64,000 nt of DNA, from the NCBI RefSeq assembly GCF_001514145.1, contig NZ_KQ948657.1, forward strand, positions 430,639 through 494,638, in the 5' to 3' direction. Positions 45,380 through 53,655 of this stretch are shown here, one piece after another. Position 1 is the first letter of the stretch. Each line of letters begins with the position of its first letter. The stretch is from Streptomyces canus (lineage in GTDB: Bacteria; Actinomycetota; Actinomycetes; Streptomycetales; Streptomycetaceae). The position numbers and the translations under genes are program-made. The notes under the pieces are model-generated. The model was given only the letters and a program-made list of their open reading frames with translations, had not been told where the DNA came from and ran no database searches.

Positions 45380-45611
45380 CCCTGCCGAGTCCCGCCCTGA
45401 GCCGCGGCCAGTTCGCACCACACGTACTTTCCCCGGCTGCCGTGCCTGGACAAGGGCTGCCACCCCCAAAGGTCGGCACAGGCCCGCACCAACGCCAGCC
45501 CCCTCCCCTCCTCCCCTCCTCCGCCTCCGCAGGCGCCCCCAACTCACCGGGCGGCTCGGGAGGTTCAGGGTCCGCGTCCCAGGCCCCGATCCGCAGCGCC
45601 CCCGCCGAGCA
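45380..45611 (-). pseudogene. Remnant of an ATP-binding anti-sigma-like protein
   Basis: Only the C-terminal part of a HATPase_c regulatory protein remains. One minus-strand frame reads LRIGAWDADPEPPEPP and reaches EEGR; another continues EGRGLALVRACADLWGW and ends GKYVWCEL. The change of frame falls in a G-rich tract near 45500-45520. Upstream (above 45611) the frame meets a stop and the fold is absent. Streptomyces usually place such a gene divergent from a Scr1-type regulator, and the matching remnant lies next door. Confidence 0.7.
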
Positions 45612-45935
45612 CTACGAATCAGGGTTGGCGGCCGGGCCACGTCGCTGGCCCAACTAGCCCGCATCCTCGATCTCTCCGAAGCGGGCCACATCACCGTCCG
45701 AGTCATCCCGTTCACGCTGGAGCGCTTCGACGACACGGGCAGCGCAATGATCTACGCCGGTGGCGGCATCCCGAGGTTGGACACTGTGGTCCGCGACGCT
45801 CCACACGGCACGGTGTTCATCGACGCGGAGGCCCAACTCGGTGTATTCCGAACACTCTTCCGTAGAGTAGAAGCGTCGTCACTCGATCCCGAACAGTCAC
45901 GCGACCTGATCCACAATCTGGCCAAGGAGCTGTGA
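45606..45935 (+). pseudogene. Remnant of a Scr1/DUF5753 helix-turn-helix regulator
   Basis: The frame reads RRALRIRVGGRATSLAQLAR and continues to IPRLDTVVRDAPHGTVFIDAEAQL, RTLFRRVEA and the C-terminus DLIHNLAKEL. This is the last third of DUF5753, which follows an N-terminal helix-turn-helix in XRE-type Streptomyces regulators. The helix-turn-helix and most of the domain are missing; preceding codons are antisense to the ATP-binding remnant. The intact DUF397 gene follows, as in complete loci. Confidence 0.75.
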
Positions 45936-45943
45936 GGCACCCG

Positions 45944-46144
45944 ATGAGCACACGCGAAAACTGGCGGAAGTCGTCCTACTCCGGCGGAGGCGACGGCAAC
46001 GCCTGCGTGGAGATCGCAACCCGCCCCACCCACATAGCGATCCGTGACTCCAAGACCCCGACGAGGGCCACCCTCACCTTCCAGCCCGGCACGTTCACCA
46101 CCTTCCTCGAAGCCCTCAAGTCCCCGCACTCCACCGCCCGATGA
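45944..46144 (+). CDS. DUF397 small protein
   Basis: A 66-residue DUF397 protein with the family opening NWRKSSYSGGGDGNACVEIA and IAIRDSKTP. DUF397 proteins are encoded after Scr1-type regulators and act with them in an unknown way. The partner here is truncated, so this gene is probably an orphan. GTGAGG precedes ATG 45944. Confidence 0.85.
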   Translation: MSTRENWRKSSYSGGGDGNACVEIATRPTHIAIRDSKTPTRATLTFQPGTFTTFLEALKSPHSTAR

Positions 46145-46206
46145 CCGCCAGGGAAACTCCTCGCGGCGCTCCGCAACTTCCCACCCGCCGCTCCAGGACG
46201 CCCCGC

Positions 46207-46212
46207 TAGGGT
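46207..46212 (+). promoter_or_regulatory. -10 hexamer of leaderless methyltransferase gene
   Basis: TAGGGT, a classic Streptomyces -10, lies 7 bases before GTG 46220, with no ribosome binding site between. Confidence 0.6.
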
Positions 46213-46219
46213 GCAGCCC

Positions 46220-46879
46220 GTGAACGCCGAGAACCCCGACTTCATACGGGCCACCCGAACCGCGTACGACACGATCGCCGAGCCCTACACCGAGCAGTTC
46301 TCCGACTGGGCCGGCATCCCCACGCTGGACAGAACCCAGATCACCGGCTTCGCGGAGTTGGTGAAGGAGCAGAGCAAGGGCCCGGTGGCCGACATCGGCA
46401 GCGGCCCGGGCCACGTGACCGCCCGACTCGCCGCACTCGGCATCCCGGTCTTCGGCGTGGACGTCTCCCCGAAGATGGTCGAACTGGCCCGCAGAGCCCA
46501 CCCGGACCTCCGCTTCCACGTGGGCTCGATGACGTCCCTGGATCTACCGTCGGAAACGCTGGGCGGCATCACGGCCCTGTACTCGATCATCCACGTCCCG
46601 GACGACCACCTCCCGACAGCCTTCGCAGAGTTCCACCGCGTCCTGGCCCCCGGCGCCCACGCCTTGATCGGCTTCCAGTACGAGCCCGGCGGCACCCACA
46701 TGCACCTCGACGAACGCTTCGGCCACAAGATCTCCCTCGACTACTGGCTGCGCGCCCCCGAAGCCGTGGTCGAGCCCCTGGCCAAGGCAGGCTTCGAGGT
46801 GATCGTCCGCGTACTCAGGGAGCCCCTCGGCGAGGAGAAGCTGTCCCGGGCATACCTGGTGGCGCGGAAACCGGCCTAA
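46220..46879 (+). CDS. Class I SAM-dependent methyltransferase
   Basis: A 219-residue methyltransferase (Methyltransf_11/25 fold) with SAM motif VADIGSGPGHVTARLAALG, acidic loop GVDVSPKMVELAR, and ALYSIIHVPDD. The opening TAYDTIAEPYTEQFSD is typical of this group. Substrate unknown. GTG 46220 is set by the leaderless -10; GTG 46211 is possible. It is convergent with the truncated dehydrogenase remnant. Confidence 0.83.
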   Translation: MNAENPDFIRATRTAYDTIAEPYTEQFSDWAGIPTLDRTQITGFAELVKEQSKGPVADIGSGPGHVTARLAALGIPVFGVDVSPKMVELARRAHPDLRFHVGSMTSLDLPSETLGGITALYSIIHVPDDHLPTAFAEFHRVLAPGAHALIGFQYEPGGTHMHLDERFGHKISLDYWLRAPEAVVEPLAKAGFEVIVRVLREPLGEEKLSRAYLVARKPA

Positions 46880-46901
46880 GGACACATCGGCCCCGCCGGT
46901 C

Positions 46902-47261
46902 TCAGGACCAGGCGATCTCGCCATGGCGGTCGATGAAGCGGCCGGTGCCGGCGCCGGGCCCCTCCGTGGCGAGGGCGACGATCGCGTCCGTGCCCTCGGT
47001 GAGGGTCTGGGGGCCGCTGTGACCGTTCATGTCGGTCGCGGTGTAGCCGGGGTCGGCGGCGTTGACGCGAATGCCCTTGAGGCCCTTGGCGTACTGCGTG
47101 GTCAACATCGTCAGCGCCGCCTTCGAGGAGGCGTACAGCGGCACGACGACGTGCGACTCGGGCCGGCCGGGGTCGTGGGTGAAGGCGAGGGAGCCCATGC
47201 CACTGCTGACGTTGACGATCACGGGGTCGTCCGAGCGAATCCGGTGTTGATATTTCCCCAC
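46902..47261 (-). pseudogene. Truncated short-chain dehydrogenase
   Basis: The frame encodes the C-terminal half of an SDR: VIVNVSSGMGSL, the catalytic Tyr/Lys in YASSKAALTML, GIRVNAADPGYTATDM, and an end like RFIDRHGEIAWS. The N-terminal nucleotide-binding half (TGxxxGIG) is missing and the few residues before RSDDPVIV do not fit, so the break is near 47235-47250. Loss happened where the AT-richer toxin region begins. Confidence 0.78.
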
Positions 47262-47471
47262 GAGACAACTTCAAAAGAACGTCAGTCACACCCCGCCAGG
47301 AGTCAAGACACTGAGGGACCAACCAGATTCATGGATTAGCGATACATCAAAGTGCTCATCATCCGCATCTGGACGTGAGGGAACCTTCTCCGATCCGGTC
47401 CGCGGATTGGGTCAGATCCGGTCGACCGAGGTCACCACACCCGTAGTCCCGCTATCGCGTACGTCATTTCA
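47262..47471. other. Gap with lower GC next to the toxin locus
   Basis: No gene is visible in these 210 bases between the SDR remnant and the immunity gene. The sequence has many A/T words (TTTCATCAACTCTC, GATACATCAAAGTG), unlike most of the window, which suits imported DNA. Confidence 0.4.
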
Positions 47472-47870
47472 TCAACTCTCCGGAGCCGACGCCTCTCGAA
47501 GGCTCCGAATGATCAGCTCAAGATCCGATTGCGCTTTCAAGCAAAACTCTCGGTCCTGGACATTGATGGCGTGAACGGTGCTCGCGAATGCAGGGTTTTC
47601 GAGACCCTGAGCTTCATTCAGGATTCGGGATGGCACGAGCACCCAGTTCCTCTTGGACCTGTCGAGTGTCCACTCGAGTTGGGTCTGCACACCTCGCACG
47701 ACACTCTCGAGAAACTCCGCGATCTTGCCATGAGGCGACTTGTAGCGCCACCCCATATATGGCACTTGCGGATATCCGTACAGAGGGTGCATTTCCGCAG
47801 GCAAGGAGAACCATGCAAGCTCTCCGAATCTACTGAGCGCTTGCCTCGCCTGTACGCTTCGAGTCGACAC
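47472..47870 (-). CDS. Probable immunity protein of the RHS toxin
   Basis: A 132-residue soluble protein with no domain I recognise (FGELAWFSLPAEMHPLYGYPQVPYMGWRYKSP, here only as scattered motifs FGELAWFSLPAEM and YGYPQVPYMGWRY; a C-terminal helix LELIIRSLREAS). It starts 19 bases after the toxin stop, in the same direction, and is AT-richer than typical neighbours. AGGAAAGG lies 8 bases before GTG 47870; an ATG at 47918 overlapping the toxin end is the alternative. Position immediately after a polymorphic toxin is the usual place for its immunity gene. Confidence 0.62.
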   Translation of the reverse strand: MSTRSVQARQALSRFGELAWFSLPAEMHPLYGYPQVPYMGWRYKSPHGKIAEFLESVVRGVQTQLEWTLDRSKRNWVLVPSRILNEAQGLENPAFASTVHAINVQDREFCLKAQSDLELIIRSLREASAPES

Positions 47871-47889
47871 AAGGAGAACCTTTCCTGAG

Positions 47890-50800
47890 TCACCAGAGGG
47901 GCCCCGAGTACCCGCCATTTTGAACGAAAAGCTTCTTCCCTGGATTCAGCAGTCGAATCGCCCGCTCATAGTCTCCATACGGAATTGGATTTGAACTCAT
48001 TGCCGGGTCATACACATACCGACCATCCGTATAAACGTCATGATACCGATATTCCGTCACTATCCGACCCGAACTTTCAGGGATACTGATAACCGGATCA
48101 TTCTTTATCGTAAAGTTAATGATTTTCCCTTGCCCTCCGGTCTCCCGAAGGATTCGCTCGGCCACCTCCGAACAGTCAATATTGCCGCCGGTTGGGGCCG
48201 ACCGCATAGCTTCGACAGCACTTGCATCGGGAGGAAAATTGGGATTTGGCTCTCTGAAATCAAAGATCCCCCGACCTTCACCAGGGCCGCAGTCCGGTGC
48301 AAGCCCAAAGGAGTCGGATCGTGTATGCGGGTTGTTGACGTAGGCAGCGGGGTTGGGTGACGGGATGAGGCCGAGTGGGTCGGAGGCCGTGTAGCGGCCG
48401 CTCTCGGGATCGTAGTGCCGGAAGAAGTTGTAATGCAGGCCGGTCTCGGGGTCGTAGTACTGCCCCGGGAAGCGGAGTGGGGTGTACGCCGTGCTGTCCG
48501 TCGACCAGGCCGTTGTGCCCCACAGGGTGGTGCGGGTGCGCCAGGCTATGTCGCCGGCCTCGTCGATGAGTTCGGTCGGGGTGCCGACCAGGTCCGTGAC
48601 GATGGCGAAGAAGCGGGAGTCGATCTCCTCCTGCGGGGTGTCGGCTGCTGTGATGCGTTCCGTCTGGGTGATGGGGTGCAGGCCCTGGTGGTCCCAGGTC
48701 AGGGTGACCGGGTTGGGGAGGGACGGGGACGTCGTGGTCTGTTCGCAGAGGGTCGTGCCGTCCCAGGTGAAGTCCACCTGTTCCAGGACCGATTCGCCGT
48801 CCGGCGCCAGGCGTTGTTTGGCGACGCGGCGGCCCAACGGGTCGTAGCGGTAGCGCCACGTCGCGCCGTCGGGGGTTGTCACCGCCGTCAGGCGGTCCTC
48901 CGCGTCCCATGCGTAGCGCCAGGTGTCCGGCTTGCGGGACAGGCGGGTTTTCTGGCGGAGGGTGATGCGGCCGGCTTCGTCGTGTTCGTAGCGGATGGCG
49001 CCGGCTCGGGTGATGCGGGTTCCGGTGTAGGAGCGGGTGCCGGTTGCTTCTTGGCCGGGGTGGGTGGAGGGCCAGGTCGCCTGTGTCTGGTTGCCCGCCT
49101 CGTCGTACGCGTACGTTTCCGTCCAGTTCGCCGCGTGGACCGCCGTCACCCGGCCCGCCACATCGACGTCGAAGTGGCGGGTACCGTTCAGGTCGTCGTC
49201 GATGGCGGTGAGGTTGCCGTCGGCTCGGTAGGTGTATGCGCGGTGCTGGAGGCGGTGGCCTGTCGGGCCGGTCAGGTCCTGTTTCGTCAGGCGGCCCAGG
49301 GGGTCGAAGGCCTGGGTCAGGGTCACCGAGTCGCCTATGTGGCGGGTCAGTTCGCGGCCTGCCTCGTCATGGGTGAAGGTGAGGGTGCGGCCCGACACCG
49401 CCATACCGGTGCGGTTGCCCGACGGGTCATACGACCACGTCGTCGTCGCGGCGGTGGGCGTGGTGCGGCTGGTGCGGCGGCCCAGCACGTCGTAGGTGTG
49501 CGTGAGCGTGCGGCCGTTGACCGTCTCCGACAGCACGCGGCCCGCTTCGTCCCGGTGCACGGTCAGGACCGCGTCCGGGCCCGTCGCCTCCGTCAGGGCG
49601 CCTGTCAGGTCGTATGCGTACGTCGTGACCGCCCCGGCCGCGTCCTTGCGGATCACCTGGCCAAGGACGTCCCGCTCGAAGTGGATCGGCTGGCCGGATG
49701 CGGTTGTGGTGCCTCTCAGTTGCCCCGCCGGGTCATGGTCGTACGTCAGCCTGCGGTCGTCGAAGTCCGTCTCCGCGATGAGGCGGCCCGCCGGGTCGTA
49801 CTCGTAACTCCACGTCAGGCCCTGTGGGTTGCTGACCTTCGTCAGGCGTAGTTCCGTGTCGTGGGCGAACTCGTAGCGCACGCCGTCCGGGCCCGTGCGG
49901 GCCGCCAGCAGGTCGAAGTGGGTGTACTCGTAGCGGGAGACGGCGCCCAACGCGTCCGTGTGGGCCGTGCAGTTGCCCTCGCCGTCGTACGTCCAGGATT
50001 CCGCCGTGCCGTCCGCCGCCGTACGGCGGGACAGGCGGCCCTCCACCGTCCACTCCAGGTGGGTGACGGAGCCCGTCGGGTCCGTGATCGTCACCGGGCG
50101 GCCGAAGGCGTCGCGTTCGTAGCGGGTCACCGCGCCCAGCGGGTCGGTGATCTCCAGGGGCAGGCCCGCCGCATTGCAGCGGACCCGCGTGGTGTCCCCG
50201 AGCGCGTTGGTGACGGACTCCAGGTGACCCTGGTCGTCGTACGTGAAGCGAGTCGTCGTCCCCGAGGTTTCGGTCACCGCCGTGCGGTTGCCGAACTCGT
50301 CGAACTGCTGGGTGACTTGGGTGCCATCCGCACCGGTCACCGCGACGGGCAGGCCGTCATCGCTGTAGGCGATGCTGGTGTAGCGGCCGTCCGGGCGGAT
50401 CGCCAGGACCGTGCGGCCCGCCCCGTCGTAGGCGTAGCTGCGGGTTCGGCCCAGTGGGTCGGTGACGGTCAGCGGGCGGTGGGCGTGGTCGTAGGTGGTG
50501 TGCGTCGTGGCGCCGTCCGGGGCGGTTTCCGCCACCACCTGAAGGTCGCCGTTGACCTCGTAACGCGTGCTGTGACCCAGCGAGTTGACCGCTGTGACGG
50601 TTCGACGACCGGTGGTCGAGTCCGGGTCGCCGTAGGTGTACGTGTTGCTCAGGTGGCCCGCCTCGCCGCCCTGAGAAACACACCGGTCCTCGTCGTCGTA
50701 GGTGTAGTGGTACGAGGAGTCGTTCGTGTCCGTCCACGCCGTGACCCGGCCGATCGCGTCGTTGGCGAACCGGGTCGGCAGCCCCGAGGAGTTCGTCACC

Positions 50801-52617
50801 GTCGACAGGTGGCCGTGCGCGTCGTACGTGAAGCGGATCAATTCGATGTCGTCGGCCAGGTGCAAGGCGGTGATGCGGCCGTCCTCGGTCGTGATCCTCA
50901 GGTCGTAGCCGGCCGAGTGCACGATGCCCGTGGGGGCGCCCTCGTCGTCGTACTCGAAGGTGAGCCACTGGCTGCCGGAGCGGTCGATGACCTGCGCCAA
51001 CAGAGCTATGCCGTCGCCGCCCGGGCCCGCGAAGTCCCAGACGCGGCCGGACTCCGGGTCGGTGACCGTGTAGTCGCCCCACTCGTCCACCGTCAGCGGC
51101 CAGGAAGCGCCCGCCGGCGGCAGCACCGGTACACCTGGCGCCGGGTGCGGATACGCCAGCAACGAGCCGTCCTCGCGGACGAAGATGACGCCCTCCGCGT
51201 CGATCTCCAGGCGCTGGTCTGCCGTCGACGTCCAGCACGGGCCGAACCAGCGGCCCGCCCGGTACGACGACTCGAACTGGCGGGAGAAGACCAGTGGAAG
51301 CCGGGCCGGTAGCGTCACATCCGTCTGCGGGAGGGACATCCGGCCGGTGGCCATGTCGATCGGGTCGCCGCCGAACAGCTTGCACTTCAGTTCCCGGGCG
51401 ACGTCCATGAGCCCCCGGCGCGTGCCTTGGCGCGCGGCTCCCGTCGCCGCGTCCTTGGCAACCCCGCGCAAAGCATCACGCGCAGCCGCCCGGCCCACCC
51501 CTCCCGCGCCCTTCCCCCCGATCAGGTTCGACGCGAGATAGCCCATCGCGTCTCCGGGGTCGCTCGACCACCCCGTCCCCAGGATCGACATCGGCAGGCG
51601 CTCCGGGTGGGCCGCCGTCCCCACCAGGCCCGCCAGCAGCATCTGTGAGTTCTTCGACCACTCGCCCGGGTGGGTCAGGTTGTACGGGTCCAGCGGATTC
51701 ACCGTGCGGGCCAGTTTCAGCACGTCCGTGCCGCCGCGCAGGAGGCCGCCCAGGACGTGGACCGAGTTGAGCTGGGTGCCGACGAACAGGTCCGCCGCGC
51801 CCGCGCCCAGGCGGTCGGTGAACTCCGGTTTCGGCGGGGCCGACTGCAGGGCGGCGGCTATCTTGCGGCGGGCGTCCTGCGCCACCTCGGTGCGCTGGCT
51901 GCGGGCGTGGGACAGGATCTCCTCCGCCTCCTGGCGGCCTGTCGTGCCCGGGTCGACGAAATCGCCGGGCTTCGTCGGCTTCACGCCCGGGTCGCCGCCC
52001 GTCTCGGCGGTCGCGTTGTATCGCTCGGCCGCCCGGTTGTACGCCGACACCTGCGCGTCGTAGGCGTCCGCCGCCCGCCGGGAGGCGTCCTGCGCCCGGC
52101 GGTAGGTGTCGATCGCCAGCTGTGCCCGCCGCTGCGCCCACCCCACCATGTCCGCGTACGCGTCCAGAGCGGTGGCCGCCGCCGTGCACGCGTCCGCCGC
52201 CGTCAGCCACTGCTTCGGCTGCACGTCGAACTTCGCGCGGAACGCATCCGCGGCCTGGCCCCGCCACTCGCCCGGGTCCAGCGAGCGCATGCCCTGGCCG
52301 ACGTTCTCGAAGGCGCCCGCGAACTTCCGCAGATGCCCGGCCCGTTCGCGGAGGGCCGGCTCGCTGCCGTGGACCAGTTCCTTCGGGTCCTCGCTCTCGC
52401 CCAGCGCGCGCTCGGCCACCGTGCCGCCCAGGCGGTTGTTCACGCTCTCACCGACGTCGCGGACCTTCTCGGCCGCGCCGTCCGCGCCCACGTCCGACAG
52501 CAGTCCCGCCGTCTTGTCGGCGCCCCAGCCGACCGCCTCGCCGACGCCCTTGTTCAGGCTGTCGGACGCGCTCTCCAGGCCGTCGCCGAAATCGTCGACC
52601 AGATCCCCGAAGCCCAT
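47890..52617 (-). CDS. RHS-repeat polymorphic toxin with papain-like tip
   Basis: A 1575-residue protein. Residues 1-230 are helical with a WXG100-like W-x-G element (LDPGEWRGQAADAFRAKF), pointing to type VII export. Around 413-490 lies DUF6531 (FGGDPIDMATGRMSLPQTDV). Residues about 560-1400 are RHS/YD repeats (ATTHTTYDHAHRPLTVTDPL and many others) ending in the core motif FPGQYYDPETGLHYNFFRHY and DPLGL. The last 134 residues are an unrelated AT-richer tip with Cys1482 (NIDCSEVAERIL), His1526 and Asp1537 (YHDVYTDGRYVYDP), a plausible papain-like triad. ATG 52617 shares a base with the upstream stop. Confidence 0.85.
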   Translation of the reverse strand: MGFGDLVDDFGDGLESASDSLNKGVGEAVGWGADKTAGLLSDVGADGAAEKVRDVGESVNNRLGGTVAERALGESEDPKELVHGSEPALRERAGHLRKFAGAFENVGQGMRSLDPGEWRGQAADAFRAKFDVQPKQWLTAADACTAAATALDAYADMVGWAQRRAQLAIDTYRRAQDASRRAADAYDAQVSAYNRAAERYNATAETGGDPGVKPTKPGDFVDPGTTGRQEAEEILSHARSQRTEVAQDARRKIAAALQSAPPKPEFTDRLGAGAADLFVGTQLNSVHVLGGLLRGGTDVLKLARTVNPLDPYNLTHPGEWSKNSQMLLAGLVGTAAHPERLPMSILGTGWSSDPGDAMGYLASNLIGGKGAGGVGRAAARDALRGVAKDAATGAARQGTRRGLMDVARELKCKLFGGDPIDMATGRMSLPQTDVTLPARLPLVFSRQFESSYRAGRWFGPCWTSTADQRLEIDAEGVIFVREDGSLLAYPHPAPGVPVLPPAGASWPLTVDEWGDYTVTDPESGRVWDFAGPGGDGIALLAQVIDRSGSQWLTFEYDDEGAPTGIVHSAGYDLRITTEDGRITALHLADDIELIRFTYDAHGHLSTVTNSSGLPTRFANDAIGRVTAWTDTNDSSYHYTYDDEDRCVSQGGEAGHLSNTYTYGDPDSTTGRRTVTAVNSLGHSTRYEVNGDLQVVAETAPDGATTHTTYDHAHRPLTVTDPLGRTRSYAYDGAGRTVLAIRPDGRYTSIAYSDDGLPVAVTGADGTQVTQQFDEFGNRTAVTETSGTTTRFTYDDQGHLESVTNALGDTTRVRCNAAGLPLEITDPLGAVTRYERDAFGRPVTITDPTGSVTHLEWTVEGRLSRRTAADGTAESWTYDGEGNCTAHTDALGAVSRYEYTHFDLLAARTGPDGVRYEFAHDTELRLTKVSNPQGLTWSYEYDPAGRLIAETDFDDRRLTYDHDPAGQLRGTTTASGQPIHFERDVLGQVIRKDAAGAVTTYAYDLTGALTEATGPDAVLTVHRDEAGRVLSETVNGRTLTHTYDVLGRRTSRTTPTAATTTWSYDPSGNRTGMAVSGRTLTFTHDEAGRELTRHIGDSVTLTQAFDPLGRLTKQDLTGPTGHRLQHRAYTYRADGNLTAIDDDLNGTRHFDVDVAGRVTAVHAANWTETYAYDEAGNQTQATWPSTHPGQEATGTRSYTGTRITRAGAIRYEHDEAGRITLRQKTRLSRKPDTWRYAWDAEDRLTAVTTPDGATWRYRYDPLGRRVAKQRLAPDGESVLEQVDFTWDGTTLCEQTTTSPSLPNPVTLTWDHQGLHPITQTERITAADTPQEEIDSRFFAIVTDLVGTPTELIDEAGDIAWRTRTTLWGTTAWSTDSTAYTPLRFPGQYYDPETGLHYNFFRHYDPESGRYTASDPLGLIPSPNPAAYVNNPHTRSDSFGLAPDCGPGEGRGIFDFREPNPNFPPDASAVEAMRSAPTGGNIDCSEVAERILRETGGQGKIINFTIKNDPVISIPESSGRIVTEYRYHDVYTDGRYVYDPAMSSNPIPYGDYERAIRLLNPGKKLFVQNGGYSGPLW

Positions 52618-53216
52618 CAGCCCTCGCCTTCCCCGTCGGAAGCCGAAGAGGGCGGACCGCTCCACTGCCAGTCCGTCCGGGGATCGAAGAACGCGTCCGG
52701 CGTCACCGTCGACGTCTCCACGTCCTCCGCCGCCTGCGACCAGGCCGCCTTCACCTCGTCCTGCCCCGCCGTGAAGGACTCCGCGCTGTAGTCGGCGTTC
52801 GCCACCTGGGAGACCGGGTTGTCCTTCAGCGTCTGGGACCAGGAACGTTCCTTCACCTCGTCCGGGGAGAGATACGGGTTGCCCGTGCCCGCCGTCCACA
52901 CCGACTTCAAGGTGTCGGAGACGTACTGCTCCTGCTCGTGGTAGACCCCCGCCGACAGCCCCAGCCGGCCCGCGAACTCGTTCGCGTCCCGCATCAGCGA
53001 ACGCACGCCCCAGCCCCAGCGGTCGCAGAAGTCCCCGAACACCTGCTGGAGGCCGTCGTCGCCCACCTCCAGGCCCGTCATCGACAGGTCGTCGAAGCCG
53101 CGGCCCAGGTTCGCCTCGAGGTCGAAGCCGAACTCCTTCAGTTCGGCCATCGCCTGGTTGATGCCACGGGTGATCCGTTCCATCGCCTCCGGATCGACCT
53201 GGTAGCCGTCGCTCAT
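52617..53216 (-). CDS. WXG100-like / type VII-associated helical protein
   Basis: A 199-residue, mainly helical acidic protein (MSDGYQVDPEAMERITRGIN; GDFCDRWGWGVRSLMRDANEFAGRL) with an irregular Pro/Gly C-terminus. The first 100 residues look like an ESX/WXG100-type helical hairpin. It overlaps the upstream gene by 4 bases and the toxin by 1, so the three are coupled and it is probably an export partner or adaptor. I do not recognise a named family. Confidence 0.68.
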   Translation of the reverse strand: MSDGYQVDPEAMERITRGINQAMAELKEFGFDLEANLGRGFDDLSMTGLEVGDDGLQQVFGDFCDRWGWGVRSLMRDANEFAGRLGLSAGVYHEQEQYVSDTLKSVWTAGTGNPYLSPDEVKERSWSQTLKDNPVSQVANADYSAESFTAGQDEVKAAWSQAAEDVETSTVTPDAFFDPRTDWQWSGPPSSASDGEGEG

Positions 53217-53620
53217 GCCGCCGACTCCTTCGAGGGGACGTCCACGGCCACCGCGTCCGGCACGATCCCCGTGACCGGCGGCAGTACGAAACCCGTCGGG
53301 CTCCCCGCGTCCACCGCTATCCCGGCCGGACCGCCCACCTTCGGGATCACCTGGTCCAGCAGCCGCGCCCCGTACACAGGTATTCGCTCCGGCACAGGCT
53401 CCCCGCGCGCCTCGGCGAAACGCTCCAACGCCGCCTCGTCCGTGAAGGCGAACAGCCAGCGGATACCGCCCGACTCCGCCGACAGCAACGAACCGTCCAC
53501 GACGGGCGCCAGCACCGCGCTGCGCCGGAACTCCCCCACGACCGCACGCAGGTTGCCCTGCCGCAACGCCTCGGCACTCACTCCAGCCGCCCCCGTCGTA
53601 GCCCTCATCGAACGTCGCAC
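53213..53620 (-). CDS. SseB-like protein
   Basis: A 135-residue protein with an SseB N-terminal-like fold: LRAVVGEFRRSAVLAPVV, WLFAFTDEAALERFAEARG, then VPVYGARLLDQVIP and GIAVDAGSPTGFVLPP. SseB-domain proteins accompany type VII/RHS loci in Streptomyces with unknown role. First gene of the toxin operon; TAGCAT at 53633-53638 (minus strand) may be its -10. GTG 53620 is used; ATG 53608 is the alternative. Confidence 0.72.
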   Translation of the reverse strand: MRRSMRATTGAAGVSAEALRQGNLRAVVGEFRRSAVLAPVVDGSLLSAESGGIRWLFAFTDEAALERFAEARGEPVPERIPVYGARLLDQVIPKVGGPAGIAVDAGSPTGFVLPPVTGIVPDAVAVDVPSKESAA

Positions 53621-53655
53621 AAGTGAACGACGATGCTAGACGATGCAGTTGAGAT

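Noticed and set aside
45046..45492. A 148-codon minus-strand gene
   Set aside because: Its start is the tail of a decayed ATP-binding protein and the rest is antisense to the small membrane protein; annotated as a remnant.
52618..52899. Longer N-terminus for the RHS protein
   Set aside because: It lies antisense-free but inside the upstream coupled gene in another frame; ATG 52617 shares a base with that gene's stop, as expected for coupling.
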